From NCBI RefSeq assembly GCF_049808615.1, contig NZ_JBNCAN010000005.1:124001-188000 (forward strand): a DNA stretch of 64,000 nucleotides, given 5' to 3'. The notes under the pieces are model-generated. The model saw only the letters and a list, made by a program, of their open reading frames with translations. It had not been told where the DNA came from and searched no databases. This stretch comes from Modicisalibacter sp049808615. GTDB taxonomy: Bacteria; Pseudomonadota; Gammaproteobacteria; Pseudomonadales; Halomonadaceae. Shown here piece after piece: positions 45,829 through 54,906 of this stretch (the first letter of the stretch is position 1; each line of letters begins with the position of its first letter). The translations under genes and the position numbers were made by a program.

Positions 45829-45910
45829 GAATTCATGAAGGCAGGGTGGCTGGCCAGCCCTGTTCGGTCAGGGGATAATCGTTGCACACTTTTCTTGATC
45901 CGGAGTCGAT

Positions 45911-46237
45911 ATGACGCCGCATACCGAACTCGAGCATGCGCTTACGCGCCTGGAGGCAACGCTGAGCAGCGTCGACCTATGGAGAACGCCCCAACCGGAG
46001 GCGATGGCCTTCAACAGCCAGGAGCCGTTCTGTGTCGACACCATGGAGCTTCCCCAGTGGCTGCGCTATGTCTTCATTCCCCGGCTGCAGACATTGGTGG
46101 ATGCCAAGGCTGCTCTGCCCGTCAGCTGTCAGGTAGCGCCGGCCGTCGAAGTCTACCTGCAGCAATCGAAGCCCAGCACCCGGGCGCTGGTCGTGAAAGC
46201 GGTTGCCGATATTGACCGTATCGTGACGGAGGCCTGA
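45911..46237 (+). CDS. yqcC: YqcC family protein
   Basis: Small protein of 108 residues with the DUF446/YqcC signature: L-x-LEATL near the N terminus, then W, QPFC-x-DTMEL-like (EPFCVDTMELPQWL), IPRLQ and LP. Its function is unknown. ATG 45911 lies 82 bases after the ABC operon, and its stop is immediately followed by the cyclotransferase start codon at 46238, so the two genes are co-translated. Confidence 0.88.
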   Translation: MTPHTELEHALTRLEATLSSVDLWRTPQPEAMAFNSQEPFCVDTMELPQWLRYVFIPRLQTLVDAKAALPVSCQVAPAVEVYLQQSKPSTRALVVKAVADIDRIVTEA

Positions 46238-46739
46238 ATGTTCTATTACTTCGCCTACGGCAGTAACATGAACGTCGAACGGGTGGCGGCATGCATCGGT
46301 TCGACGCGTCGCGCGCTAGCGGGGACCCTGCACGGTTTTGAACTACGCTTCGACAAGGCATCGCGAATCCCGGGAATCGCTCATGCCAATGTGGCGCCTA
46401 AACCCGACCAGACGGTGGAGGGCGCCCTGTTCGAGCTCACCAAACCTGGGCAGATCGAGCTGATGGACCCCTTTGAAGGTGTTCCCCATGATTACCTGCG
46501 GGAACGGCATACCATCATGACGGCGGAAGGTGGTATAGAAGCCTGGGTTTATATCGCGCGTCCCGAACGTACTCGAGCGTCGCTCAGGCCGGCTCGGGAG
46601 TACCTGGAGCACCTGCTGGCGGGAGAAATGTTTCTATCGCCGGAATTACCATGCGAAATTGTCGCGCGTCGATGCCGTCGAAGGGTTGTGCGATACCACC
46701 TTGACGATGCTAGGGCTGTCTCGCCATACACCACGCTAA
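46238..46739 (+). pseudogene. Gamma-glutamylcyclotransferase family gene with a one-base frameshift
   Basis: The frame starts YFAYGSNMN, the substrate-binding loop of the gamma-glutamylcyclotransferase fold, and has the catalytic Glu in DPFEGVPHDY. At 46646-46647 there is an extra T: removing one base turns GAATTACCAT into GAATACCAT and restores PEYHAKLSRVDAVEGL, the normal end of this family, with TAA at 46737-46739. As written, the frame instead runs through the ompW terminator to 46864 with an unlikely basic tail (RRCRRRVV). The product would be about 166 residues. It may be an error in the sequence or a recent mutation. Confidence 0.8.
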
Positions 46740-46803
46740 GAAATCGCTGCCTAAATGCCCTGTCCTTCATTCCGTTCGGCAACTTATTGTTTGGTCACAG
46801 CAT

Positions 46804-46831
46804 AAAAAAACGCCGGGCACGAGGCCCGACG
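46804..46831 (-). terminator. Rho-independent terminator of ompW
   Basis: On the minus strand CGTCGGGC, loop CTCGT, GCCCGGCG, followed by seven T (46810-46804). It lies 23 bases after the ompW stop. Confidence 0.75.
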
Positions 46832-46853
46832 CTCAAGAACCAAGAAGCAGGTG

Positions 46854-47429
46854 TTAGAAGTTGAACGTTACGCCACCACCGATGGTGACCGGATCGACAT
46901 CGAATTCGCCGCTGGTATTGCCAAGGTCATAGTCGACATCAAGATCGGTATAGGACGCAAAACCGTTAAGCGATAGATAGTCGGTGATGACCAGATCCAC
47001 ACCCAGTTCACCCTTGGGTGCCCAGGTGTTGTCGAGGCTGAGCCCCGCGCTTTCATTGGAGAAACGCGTGTAGTTGGCGCCCACCCCTACGTAAGGCTGT
47101 ACACGAGAGTCCAGCCCGCCCATGGGGTAGAACTGAGCCATTAGATCGAAGGGCTGACGTTCAAAACCAATGTCGCTACCCACGATGTCATGCTCGAATT
47201 CTTCGCTACCGCCCAAGGTTACAGCGAGCTTGTCATGAACCATGACGCCAACATTACCCGTGAAGGCTCTTTCGTTGCTGATGTCGTCACCATCGTCGCC
47301 TTCCGGATCCGCTTTGACAACACCGGCACGGACCAGAATGTCACCCGCTTCATAAGCCATGGCCGCCTGGGAAGCACCAAAAAGGGCGGCGGCGATGATG
47401 GCCGAAGAAAGTAGTTTGGTCTTGAACAT
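46854..47429 (-). CDS. ompW: OmpW family outer-membrane protein
   Basis: Eight-stranded beta-barrel of 191 residues. The signal peptide is LLSSAIIAAALFGASQAAMA, then YEAGDILVRAGV, the family start. The barrel ends with DPVTIGGGVTFNF, a terminal Phe as in outer-membrane proteins. The family forms a narrow hydrophobic channel and responds to osmotic or oxygen change. ATG 47429 has AGGAG upstream; the longer frame to 47540 lacks a site. An ACTGTT-rich segment lies upstream. Confidence 0.92.
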   Translation of the reverse strand: MFKTKLLSSAIIAAALFGASQAAMAYEAGDILVRAGVVKADPEGDDGDDISNERAFTGNVGVMVHDKLAVTLGGSEEFEHDIVGSDIGFERQPFDLMAQFYPMGGLDSRVQPYVGVGANYTRFSNESAGLSLDNTWAPKGELGVDLVITDYLSLNGFASYTDLDVDYDLGNTSGEFDVDPVTIGGGVTFNF

Positions 47430-47492
47430 GGAATTCTCCTTGAACTCGTCTTCTACGCCTCGAGACGAAGCAGTAGTGCTCCAATTAAAAGA

Positions 47493-47537
47493 AAACACTG
47501 TTTCTGTACTGACGAACAGTATAGGAAACACTGTTCG
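47493..47537. promoter_or_regulatory. ACTGTT repeats upstream of ompW, candidate operator
   Basis: AAACACTGTTT (47493-47503) and AAACACTGTTC (47526-47536) are direct repeats, with an inverted GAACAGT at 47514-47520 between them. The set lies 64-107 bases upstream of the ompW start, a usual place for a regulator. Confidence 0.45.
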
Positions 47538-47603
47538 CATTGTCTTGTAGATTTTTGTTATCGGCTATAAAAAGTAAATTCATTGGCCCTATTAGCACTT
47601 TTT

Positions 47604-47623
47604 CCTGATTGCTTGGAATCAGG
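47604..47623. promoter_or_regulatory. Inverted repeat upstream of ybgE
   Basis: CCTGATT and AATCAGG flank GCTTGG, all perfect, 59 bases before the ybgE start. It could be an operator, or a hairpin in the leader. Confidence 0.4.
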
Positions 47624-47681
47624 CCTTTGGCGTTCACTAGTCCACAAATAACTGAATATTGTGGCGAAAGGAGACGCTTCA

Positions 47682-47972
47682 ATGCTCCAGGCGAAACGTA
47701 GGTCCGGTCGCTATGGCTGGCAGGGTAGATTTTTGTCGTTGTTTGCATCGTCATTCATGGCGTTATGGCTACTGATCAATCCCTCGATCATCAGTGGCTT
47801 GCCCTTGGGTTGGCGCCTTCCGGTATGGTCATTAGGCCTCTGGGCGGTCGGTGCGGGCTTCTTTCATGGCATGGGGTTGATTCGGCGGGGCTGGATGCAG
47901 CACCTGCTTGGCGCTCCACGGTGCTGGGCATTGCTGATGCTGTTTTATCTAATTGTATTATTAAGAAGCTGA
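47682..47972 (+). CDS. ybgE: YbgE-like small membrane protein
   Basis: Membrane protein of 96 residues with three hydrophobic segments. The block LWAVGAGFFHGMGL matches the WAVCAGVIHGVGF block of YbgE, found in cytochrome bd (cyd) operons, and the basic segment after it also matches. No cydA, cydB or cydX is present here, so it is an orphan. ATG 47682 follows AAAGGAGA. It is convergent with putP. Confidence 0.7.
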   Translation: MLQAKRRSGRYGWQGRFLSLFASSFMALWLLINPSIISGLPLGWRLPVWSLGLWAVGAGFFHGMGLIRRGWMQHLLGAPRCWALLMLFYLIVLLRS

Positions 47973-47984
47973 TACAAAGCTGTT

Positions 47985-48010
47985 AAAAAACGGGCCACGA
48001 TCGTGGCCCG
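47985..48010 (-). terminator. Terminator of putP
   Basis: A perfect palindrome CGGGCCACGA-TCGTGGCCCG (47991-48010) preceded by six A, which read as T on the minus strand, 25 bases after the putP stop. It may also act for ybgE in the other direction. Confidence 0.75.
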
Positions 48011-48035
48011 GCTTTCACATTGGTGATTTTCTGCA

Positions 48036-49514
48036 TCAGGTGGATCTGACGCTATCGAACTCGGCGATGACATCGGCGCTGGGTTCTTCCGTCACCAGGC
48101 TGACGACGACGATGGCGATATAAGCAAAGATCACTCCGGGTACGATCTCATACAGGTCGAAGATCCCGCCGGAGACCATGCTCCACAGCACCACGGTCAC
48201 ACCGCCGACGATGACGCCGGAGAGTGCCCCCCAGCGATTCATGCGCCGCCAGAACAGCGCCATGATCAAGGCTGGGCCGAAGGCGGCACCGAAGCCGGCC
48301 CAGGCGTAGGACACCAGCCCGAGTACCGTGGAATCGGGATTGAGCGCCAGCAGATAGGCGATGATGGCAATGCCCACGACCGCCAGACGCCCCACCCATA
48401 CCAGTTCCTTGGAAGAGGCATCCTTGCGGAAGATCGCCTTGTAGAAGTCATCGGTCAGCGCCGAGGAAGACACCAGCAGCTGCGAATCGACGGTGGACAT
48501 GACTGCTGCAAGGATAGCGGCCAACAATATCCCCGCGACTGCAGGATGGAAGATAACGTTGACCATGACCATGAAGACGGTCTCGCTGTCATTGAGATCC
48601 CTGGGTACATAGGCCAGTCCCAGCAAGCCCACACCAACGGCGCACGTCAGACCGATGGCGGACCAGGTCACGGCAATGCGGCGTGAGGTGGGGATGTCGT
48701 TCTCGCTGCGAATGGCGGCGAAACGCGCCAGGATGTGCGGCTGGCCGAAATAGCCAAGGCCCCAGGCCAGCGAGCTGACGATGCCGATCACCGACAGCGT
48801 TTCTCCGGTCGAGGCATCCTTGAACCAGGACAATAGCTGAGGGCTGTCCGCGGTGATGCGGCTGGCCGCCTCGCCGAAGCCGCCCATGTCGACCAGTGCA
48901 ATCACCGGCACGACCACCAAGGCCGCCACCATCATTAGTCCCTGAATGAGGTCAGTCCAGGAGACGGCCAGAAAGCCCCCGAAGAAGGTGTAGGAGACGA
49001 TGGCGATCGTACCCACAGTGACCGCCAGGGTGTAGTCCAGATCGAATACCGTCTCGAATAGCTTGCCCCCGGCGACCAGTCCCGAGCTGGTATAGAACAG
49101 AAAGAACAGCAGAATGAAAATCGCCGAAATGACGCGTAGCAGATGGGAGTTGTCGCGAAAGCGCTGCGCAAAGAACTCGGGCAAGGTCAGCGAGTCGCTG
49201 GCCACGAAGCTGTAGATGCGCAGGCGCCGAGCAACGATCAGCCAATTGAGCCAAGTGCCCGCTAACAGCCCAATGGCGATCCAGCTCGCCGATAGACCGC
49301 TGATATAAGCGGCGCCGGGCAAGCCGAGCAGCAGCCAGCCCGACATGTCCGATGCCCCGGCGGAAATGGCCGCCGTCCAGGGCCCCAATGAGCGACCCCC
49401 GAGAATATAGTCCGAGAGGTCATTGGTGCGTTTCCAGGCGACCAGACCAATGCCGAGCATTAGCAGCAGGTACAGGGCGAAGGTAATACCGATGGTGATA
49501 CTGTTGTCAATCAT
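48036..49514 (-). CDS. putP: Sodium/proline symporter PutP
   Basis: SSS-family Na+-coupled proline importer of 492 residues with about thirteen membrane segments. Family motifs include SDYILGGRSLGPWTAAISAGASDMSGW and GGFLAVSWTDLIQG, both characteristic of PutP. ATG 49514 has AGGAAAA upstream. It lies 74 bases after putA on the same strand, so they are probably one operon for proline uptake and use. Proline is also a compatible solute in halophiles. Confidence 0.95.
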   Translation of the reverse strand: MIDNSITIGITFALYLLLMLGIGLVAWKRTNDLSDYILGGRSLGPWTAAISAGASDMSGWLLLGLPGAAYISGLSASWIAIGLLAGTWLNWLIVARRLRIYSFVASDSLTLPEFFAQRFRDNSHLLRVISAIFILLFFLFYTSSGLVAGGKLFETVFDLDYTLAVTVGTIAIVSYTFFGGFLAVSWTDLIQGLMMVAALVVVPVIALVDMGGFGEAASRITADSPQLLSWFKDASTGETLSVIGIVSSLAWGLGYFGQPHILARFAAIRSENDIPTSRRIAVTWSAIGLTCAVGVGLLGLAYVPRDLNDSETVFMVMVNVIFHPAVAGILLAAILAAVMSTVDSQLLVSSSALTDDFYKAIFRKDASSKELVWVGRLAVVGIAIIAYLLALNPDSTVLGLVSYAWAGFGAAFGPALIMALFWRRMNRWGALSGVIVGGVTVVLWSMVSGGIFDLYEIVPGVIFAYIAIVVVSLVTEEPSADVIAEFDSVRST

Positions 49515-49588
49515 GGGGTTTTTCCTATCCGATTATTATTCATTGTCGCATTCGCATCAGGGGCATTACGCGCCCTCATTCAGCATCC

Positions 49589-52500
49589 TCACTCATCACC
49601 CAAGGCGAGTAGCGAGGCGTTTCCTCCCAAGGCGGCCGTGTTGTTGGTACGGGTCTTCTCCGTGGCAAAGCTCAGCAGGTAGTGGGGGCCGCCAGCCTTG
49701 GGGCCGGTGCCGGAGAATCCTTGACCACCAAAAGGTTGCACGCCGACCACTGCACCAATGATATTACGATTGATATACACATTGCCCGCACGAACCTTGT
49801 CACCGACCGTCCTGGCGAAGGAATCGTTGCGGCTATGAACGCCAAACGTAAGACCATAGCCCTTGGCGTTGATGGACTCGATGACCTTGTCGATATCGGC
49901 GGACTTGTAGCGGGCAATGTGCAATATCGGACCAAATTGCTCGCTTTCCATCTCCTCGATGCCCGACACCTTGAAGGCCGTGGGTGCAACAAACCTGCCT
50001 TGAGCGATGTGTTCGCCAGTCAGCGGTGTTTCCGCCAGCAGGCGATCCTCACCCTTGAGCTTGTCGATATAGGCTTGCAGTCCTTGGCGTGCTTCCTCAT
50101 CAATCACCGGCCCAACGTCGGTACCAAGATGACGCGGGTCGCCGATACTCAGTTCCTGCATGGCCCCCCGGAGAATCTCGATGACCCGATCCGCTACGTC
50201 TTCCTGCAAGTAAAGAAGGCGCAGTGCCGAACAGCGCTGACCGGCACTCTGAAACGAGGAGCGGATGACATCGACGACCACCTGTTCCGGCAGGGCGGTG
50301 GAGTCGACGATCATGGCGTTGAGCCCACCGGTTTCGGCAATCAGCGCCGGCAGCGGAGCGTTTTCGCGAGCGGCCAGGGCGCGGTTGATGAGGTTCGCGG
50401 TCGCCGTGGAGCCGGTAAAGGCGACACCGGTAATGCGCGGATCGGAAGAGAGCACGCTGCCCACCGTGGGGCCATCTCCGGGCAGTAGCTGAACCACATC
50501 CCGGGGCATGCCGGCCTCGTGCAGCAACTCGACCACGCGATGGGCGATCAAGGAGGTCTGTTCCGCAGGTTTAGCCAATACGCTATTACCCGAGACCGCC
50601 GCGGCAACCATCTGTCCGCAGAAGATCGCCACCGGAAAGTTCCAGGGGCTGATGCAGGCGAACACCCCTTTACCGCTCATCATCAACTCGTTGACCTCGC
50701 CGGTGGGGCCGGGGAGCACCGTCGTCTCGCCGAACAGCTCCCGAGCGCGAGTGGCATAGTAGCGGCAGAAATCCACCGCCTCGCGAATCTCATCGATACC
50801 GTCGGTCAAGAGCTTACCGCCTTCCCGAGAGCACAGCGTCATCAGTTCGGCGGTATGGGCTTCCAGAGAGTCGGCGAAGCGCTCGAGAATTTCGGCGCGT
50901 TCATTCACCGGCGTGTCGCGCCAGCGAGGAAAGGCGCCCCAGGCCACGTCCACGGCTTTTTGCGCCTGTTCCTCGGTGGTCCATTGCACGCTGCCGACTC
51001 GTCGCGTCGTATCAAACGGGCTCTTGACCTCACGACGTTGTTCTGCATCATCGGCCACCTCGACGCCGAGCAGCGGCTTGGCGTGATACTCCTTGTCCAT
51101 GAACTCGGCCATGGCATCCATCAGTGGCTGGTACTGACTCCAGATGTTCAGATTGACGCCCCGGGAATTACGCCGCTTGGAGCCATAGAGATCCGGCGGC
51201 AGGGGGATCTTCGGATTGGCATAGGTGTCGTACTGCTTGAGCGTTTCGACGGGATGCACGCACAGCGACTCCACCGGCACCTTGGGATCGACCAGCTGAT
51301 GCACGAAGGAGGAGTTGGCGCCGTTTTCCAGCAGGCGACGCACCAGGTAAGGCAGTAGATCCTTGTGGGCACCCACCGGCGCATAGATGCGGCAATAGGT
51401 ACCTTCGGGCGCGCGTTTGAGGGCTGCGTCGTAGAGCGCCTCGCCCATGCCGTGCAGGCGCTGAAACTCGAAAGGCCGGGTGGACTCGGTGGCGAGTTCG
51501 AGGATCGTGCTGATGGTATGAGCGTTATGGGTCGCGAACTGGGGGAAGATGCGTCCGCGGGTGTTCTCCGAGAGCAGGAAATGCACGCAGCCCAGATAGG
51601 CCACATCGGTATTGGCCTTGCGGGTGAATACCGGATAACCGTCGACCCCGACCATCTGGGTTTCCTTGACCTCGGTATCCCAGTAGGCGCCTTTTACCAG
51701 GCGCATGGGGATCACGTCGCCCTGAATATCGGCCAGACGGTTGATATAGTGCAGCACCGGCAGGGCGCGCTTGGCGTAGGCCTGGACGACGATGCCGAAA
51801 TGCCCCCATCCCTTGCAGGCCTCGCTCTCGTAGACGGCGCGAAAGACCTCGAGGGATAGCTCGAGACGATCCACTTCTTCCGCGTCGATGGTGAGTTCTA
51901 CCTGACGCTCCCGGGCCATGACCACGAGTTCCTTGACCGTGCCGACCAGTTCTTCCAGCACCTGCTCGCGCCGACCGAACTCATAGCGGGGGTGCAGTGC
52001 CGACAGCTTGATCGAGATCGACGGTTCAGGGGTGCGCTCGTCGAGCTTCTGGCTGGTGGCGCCGACCTGCTTGATGGCGTGGGCGTAGTCGTCGAAGTAG
52101 CGTCGGGCGTCTTCTCGGGTGCGTGCCGCTTCACCGAGCATGTCGTAGGAATAGGTATAGCCCTTGTCGAAGAGCGTCTTGGAGTTCTTTAGAGCCTCGT
52201 CGATGGTGCGCCCCAGCACGAACTGGCGGCCCATGATCTTCATCGCCTGGTACATGGCACGGCGGATCACCGGCTCACCCAGGCGATTGGTCATGCGGTT
52301 GATGAAGTTGGCGGGCTTGCCCTCCTTGGGTTTGTCCATCTGCAGCACGCGACCGGTCATCAAAAGTCCCCAGGTCGAGGCGTTGACGAACCAGGAATCA
52401 CTCTGGCCCAGGTGGGATTTCCAGTCTGCGGGCCCCAGACGATCATCGATCAGGGCGTCGGCGGTGGCCTTGTCGGGGATGCGCAGCATGGCTTCCGCCA

Positions 52501-52780
52501 GGCACATCAGCATCAGGCCCTCGTGGGTATCGAGACTGTACTGCTGCAGCAGTTCATCGATGGAGTCCACCGCCGTGTCCATGTTGCGGACTTCCCGCAC
52601 CAGTTCGGCAGTCTTGCCGGCGATACGCTTGAAGTCCTCGTCATCGGCCTGGAGAAGATCGACGAATTCAGCGACGAAGTGTTCCTCGTCGACGATGTAG
52701 TGGTCGCTGACAGAGCTGAGCAGGGTGTCCAGGTCGCGTTGCCAGGTGGCGGTATCCAGCATGGTCTTGGCGGTAAGCAT
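49589..52780 (-). CDS. putA: Bifunctional proline dehydrogenase / P5C dehydrogenase PutA
   Basis: Oxidises proline to glutamate in two steps. The proline dehydrogenase barrel occupies about residues 75-440 (LSALHPRYEFGRREQV, RLVKGAYWD, QFATHNAHT). The C-terminal aldehyde dehydrogenase domain has the Glu in AETGGLNAM and the Cys in GQRCSALR. Length is 1063 residues, and the N-terminal ribbon-helix-helix DNA-binding domain of E. coli and Pseudomonas PutA is absent, so it cannot repress its own operon. ATG 52780 has GAGGT upstream; the longer frame to 52867 is rejected. The AraC gene 235 bases upstream may be its regulator. Confidence 0.95.
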   Translation of the reverse strand: MLTAKTMLDTATWQRDLDTLLSSVSDHYIVDEEHFVAEFVDLLQADDEDFKRIAGKTAELVREVRNMDTAVDSIDELLQQYSLDTHEGLMLMCLAEAMLRIPDKATADALIDDRLGPADWKSHLGQSDSWFVNASTWGLLMTGRVLQMDKPKEGKPANFINRMTNRLGEPVIRRAMYQAMKIMGRQFVLGRTIDEALKNSKTLFDKGYTYSYDMLGEAARTREDARRYFDDYAHAIKQVGATSQKLDERTPEPSISIKLSALHPRYEFGRREQVLEELVGTVKELVVMARERQVELTIDAEEVDRLELSLEVFRAVYESEACKGWGHFGIVVQAYAKRALPVLHYINRLADIQGDVIPMRLVKGAYWDTEVKETQMVGVDGYPVFTRKANTDVAYLGCVHFLLSENTRGRIFPQFATHNAHTISTILELATESTRPFEFQRLHGMGEALYDAALKRAPEGTYCRIYAPVGAHKDLLPYLVRRLLENGANSSFVHQLVDPKVPVESLCVHPVETLKQYDTYANPKIPLPPDLYGSKRRNSRGVNLNIWSQYQPLMDAMAEFMDKEYHAKPLLGVEVADDAEQRREVKSPFDTTRRVGSVQWTTEEQAQKAVDVAWGAFPRWRDTPVNERAEILERFADSLEAHTAELMTLCSREGGKLLTDGIDEIREAVDFCRYYATRARELFGETTVLPGPTGEVNELMMSGKGVFACISPWNFPVAIFCGQMVAAAVSGNSVLAKPAEQTSLIAHRVVELLHEAGMPRDVVQLLPGDGPTVGSVLSSDPRITGVAFTGSTATANLINRALAARENAPLPALIAETGGLNAMIVDSTALPEQVVVDVIRSSFQSAGQRCSALRLLYLQEDVADRVIEILRGAMQELSIGDPRHLGTDVGPVIDEEARQGLQAYIDKLKGEDRLLAETPLTGEHIAQGRFVAPTAFKVSGIEEMESEQFGPILHIARYKSADIDKVIESINAKGYGLTFGVHSRNDSFARTVGDKVRAGNVYINRNIIGAVVGVQPFGGQGFSGTGPKAGGPHYLLSFATEKTRTNNTAALGGNASLLALGDE

Positions 52781-53015
52781 GAAATGACCTCTCATCGTAG
52801 TGCCCGACCCGAGCTTCTGGCATAGGGGTGAAAGATGCCGGCTGGCGTATGTCAACGCAGTGAGCAATGACGCCCGGGTGCGCGAAGGTTGCGCGGAGTG
52901 TTGAATCTAGAGTGGACGATAGCCACCCGTCTTGCCAATTCCTTGGCTGCGTTTGCATAAATCGAGGAAATTATGAGCCAGTGGGGAAAGATCTTATACG
53001 TTGGTCTAATAATTG

Positions 53016-53801
53016 CTATGCAAGCGCGTTTAAACCGGCGGTCTGAATTCTTGCCGTCTGACGCAATTGATTGGGTGTCTGATCAAATGCGCGACGGATG
53101 GCATGGGACAAGGCACTTTGATTGGCAAAGCCGGTACGCGCCGCGACTTCACTCAAGGGTAGGCAGGAGGTGCTCAGCAGCTCCCGCGCTGTCGAGAGGC
53201 GCTCGCGCAATACGTATTTGTAAGGAGAAAGCCCTGTCTGGCGGCGAAAGCAGTCGCTGAAATGTGCTTCGCTGAGACAGGCGAGACGCGCCAGCTCGGC
53301 AACGCTGAGCCGCTGCGCCAGATGTGATTGAATATAGCGATCGATGATGGCTAGATCGAGTCGTGGTGAGCTGGCCGGGGGTAAGTGCATTGAGAGTCGT
53401 GCATGGAGACAGCCGAGGAAGGCAGTCGCCAGCAGCTCGCCTGGGGCATGGCGTGGCTGGCCTAGTTCCAGCACGAGAAAATTGAGATAAGAACGTAGTG
53501 ACTCGTCGAGGGTGAAAAAGCGCGGCGCATCGAACAGGCGTACCTGTTCGCGATAAGAGCCACACAGCGCCGGGGCATCATCCGGGAGATCGAGAATCAG
53601 TTGGCGGTTGTTGCCGATGCCACTGTAATAGTGAATATGATCCGCAGGGACGATACAGCCGCTCAAGGGCGCGACATGGCCGCCCAGGCCTTCGATCTCG
53701 AATTCGGCATGGCCCTCGAGGCCGATCACGATCTGATGATAATCATGGGCGTGATGCTTGGTGGCATTATCGAGGGGGGTTAGACGAAAGGCGCTGGTCA
53801 T
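53016..53801 (-). CDS. AraC-family regulator beside putA
   Basis: Regulator of 261 residues with an N-terminal cupin (HHAHDYHQIVIGLEG, IVPADHIHYY) and a C-terminal AraC double helix-turn-helix (LSVAELARLACLSEAHFSDCFRRQ, then LPLSEVAARTGFANQSALSHAIRRAF). It lies just upstream of putA on the same strand. AraC-type regulators (PruR in Pseudomonas) activate proline use, and this is the likely role given that PutA lacks a DNA-binding domain. ATG 53801 has GAGGCC upstream. Confidence 0.85.
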   Translation of the reverse strand: MTSAFRLTPLDNATKHHAHDYHQIVIGLEGHAEFEIEGLGGHVAPLSGCIVPADHIHYYSGIGNNRQLILDLPDDAPALCGSYREQVRLFDAPRFFTLDESLRSYLNFLVLELGQPRHAPGELLATAFLGCLHARLSMHLPPASSPRLDLAIIDRYIQSHLAQRLSVAELARLACLSEAHFSDCFRRQTGLSPYKYVLRERLSTARELLSTSCLPLSEVAARTGFANQSALSHAIRRAFDQTPNQLRQTARIQTAGLNALA

Positions 53802-53849
53802 GGGTGGCCTCGTAGCTTCGATCGCCAATGTGAGCCAATGGCAGGATGA

Positions 53850-54221
53850 CTAAAACGATCGCTTGCCTTGTTCGACAAGCATGCGAGAAGCCAGGTCATC
53901 GCGTAGCGTGGTCAATTCGCAACGACCGCGACGCGATAATAGGCATCCGCCCTGGGCAGCCTGCCAGGGGCGGCCGTGATCATCCATGATATCCTGGGCG
54001 TTGCGGCGAACCGCCTCGAGAGAATCGTCGTGACGGATAGGATAGCCCACCAAGGCATTCCATTCGGTTTCCGAGGCTTGATGGTTCAATACGCGTTCGA
54101 AAAGCTGCAGCAAATGCTCTGGCTCTGTACGATAGCGTGGCGTGCTCATGCTGATCAATAGCGCCATGCTGCCACCGACCACCAGCAGACACACGACGAA
54201 GGCAACGAGATAGACAAGCAT
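53850..54221 (-). CDS. Hypothetical membrane-anchored protein
   Basis: Protein of 123 residues that I do not recognise. One N-terminal membrane segment (VYLVAFVVCLLVVGGSMALLI) is followed by a soluble part with a Cys and many Arg/Asp/Glu. It is probably anchored in the inner membrane with a cytoplasmic or periplasmic domain. It lies 48 bases upstream of the AraC gene on the same strand. Confidence 0.6.
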   Translation of the reverse strand: MLVYLVAFVVCLLVVGGSMALLISMSTPRYRTEPEHLLQLFERVLNHQASETEWNALVGYPIRHDDSLEAVRRNAQDIMDDHGRPWQAAQGGCLLSRRGRCELTTLRDDLASRMLVEQGKRSF

Positions 54222-54413
54222 GGCGGTCAGTCCGGCCTGCTCAGGCGGCTGGGTGAATCATGTAAGCCGTCATTTACCCGAATCTGCATTGCTTTCTCCC
54301 TATCGCTGTACCATTGTCGAAAAAAGATCCACGGCTGCCTCACTTATTGTCTGCTTTATGGGACATGAGTCGAGAGCAACTCATTGTATCGTCCATTGCA
54401 ACAAGGAGCGTCC

Positions 54414-54620
54414 ATGCTTAACGAAGCTATTGAAATTCGTGAACTGAAAGAAGGCGACGACGAATCATCGATTCGCTATGAAGTGTATGACAGCGACACC
54501 GGCACATCGTTGGGGGTATTCGACAATTATGAAGATGCTCAGTACGAGGTGGAGAGCATGAAAAGCTCCAATGAAGCCATCTGGAAAGATGGCGAAGACG
54601 CGGACCCCGGTACGGAGTGA
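54414..54620 (+). CDS. Small acidic hypothetical protein
   Basis: Protein of 68 residues, rich in Asp and Glu (for example EGDDESS and DGEDADPGTE), with no signal or membrane segment. ATG 54414 follows AAGGAGCGTCC, a strong ribosome site, so it is likely real. Function unknown; its acid-rich composition is typical of small cytoplasmic proteins of halophiles. Confidence 0.6.
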   Translation: MLNEAIEIRELKEGDDESSIRYEVYDSDTGTSLGVFDNYEDAQYEVESMKSSNEAIWKDGEDADPGTE

Positions 54621-54647
54621 CGTTGGTCCCGGCACTATTGTCGATTG

Positions 54648-54723
54648 TGGAGCGGGCAACGAGATTCGAACTCGCGACCCTCAGCTTGGGAAGCTGATGC
54701 TCTACCAACTGAGCTATACCCGC
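54648..54723 (-). tRNA. tRNA-Gly (CCC anticodon)
   Basis: A 76-nucleotide tRNA reading GCGGGTA (acceptor 5' strand), GCTC/GAGC D stem, anticodon stem TCAGC/GCTGA with loop TTCCCAA (anticodon CCC, reads GGG), T stem GCGAG/CTCGT with loop TTCGAAT, acceptor TGCCCGC, then T and encoded CCA. The reading is glycine. Confidence 0.93.
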
Positions 54724-54733
54724 CTTGACGCGC

Positions 54734-54763
54734 ATGATAGTGAATCACAGCGTACCCCTGCAA
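54734..54763 (-). promoter_or_regulatory. Probable promoter of tRNA-Gly
   Basis: On the minus strand TTGCAG (54763-54758), an 18-base spacer, then TATCAT (54739-54734), close to sigma-70 consensus, 11 bases before the tRNA 5' end. Confidence 0.55.
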
Positions 54764-54906
54764 GCACAGCGTCTCATCCGCATTTGGCACGGTTGCAGGA
54801 AATTTTCATCGCTCGGGAGAATTTTTTGCATCCTGTGGTCACAGGGATAGCGCAACGTTCCTTCAAGACTGAATATTGCGTCTTTACTTACTGCATTCGA
54901 TCCTTC

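Noticed and set aside
46640..46864. Long C terminus of the cyclotransferase running to 46864
   Set aside because: It reads through the ompW terminator and has no family similarity, whereas another frame restores the normal ending.
54600..54760. Integration site of a mobile element at tRNA-Gly
   Set aside because: No integrase and no repeat of the tRNA 3' end is seen nearby.
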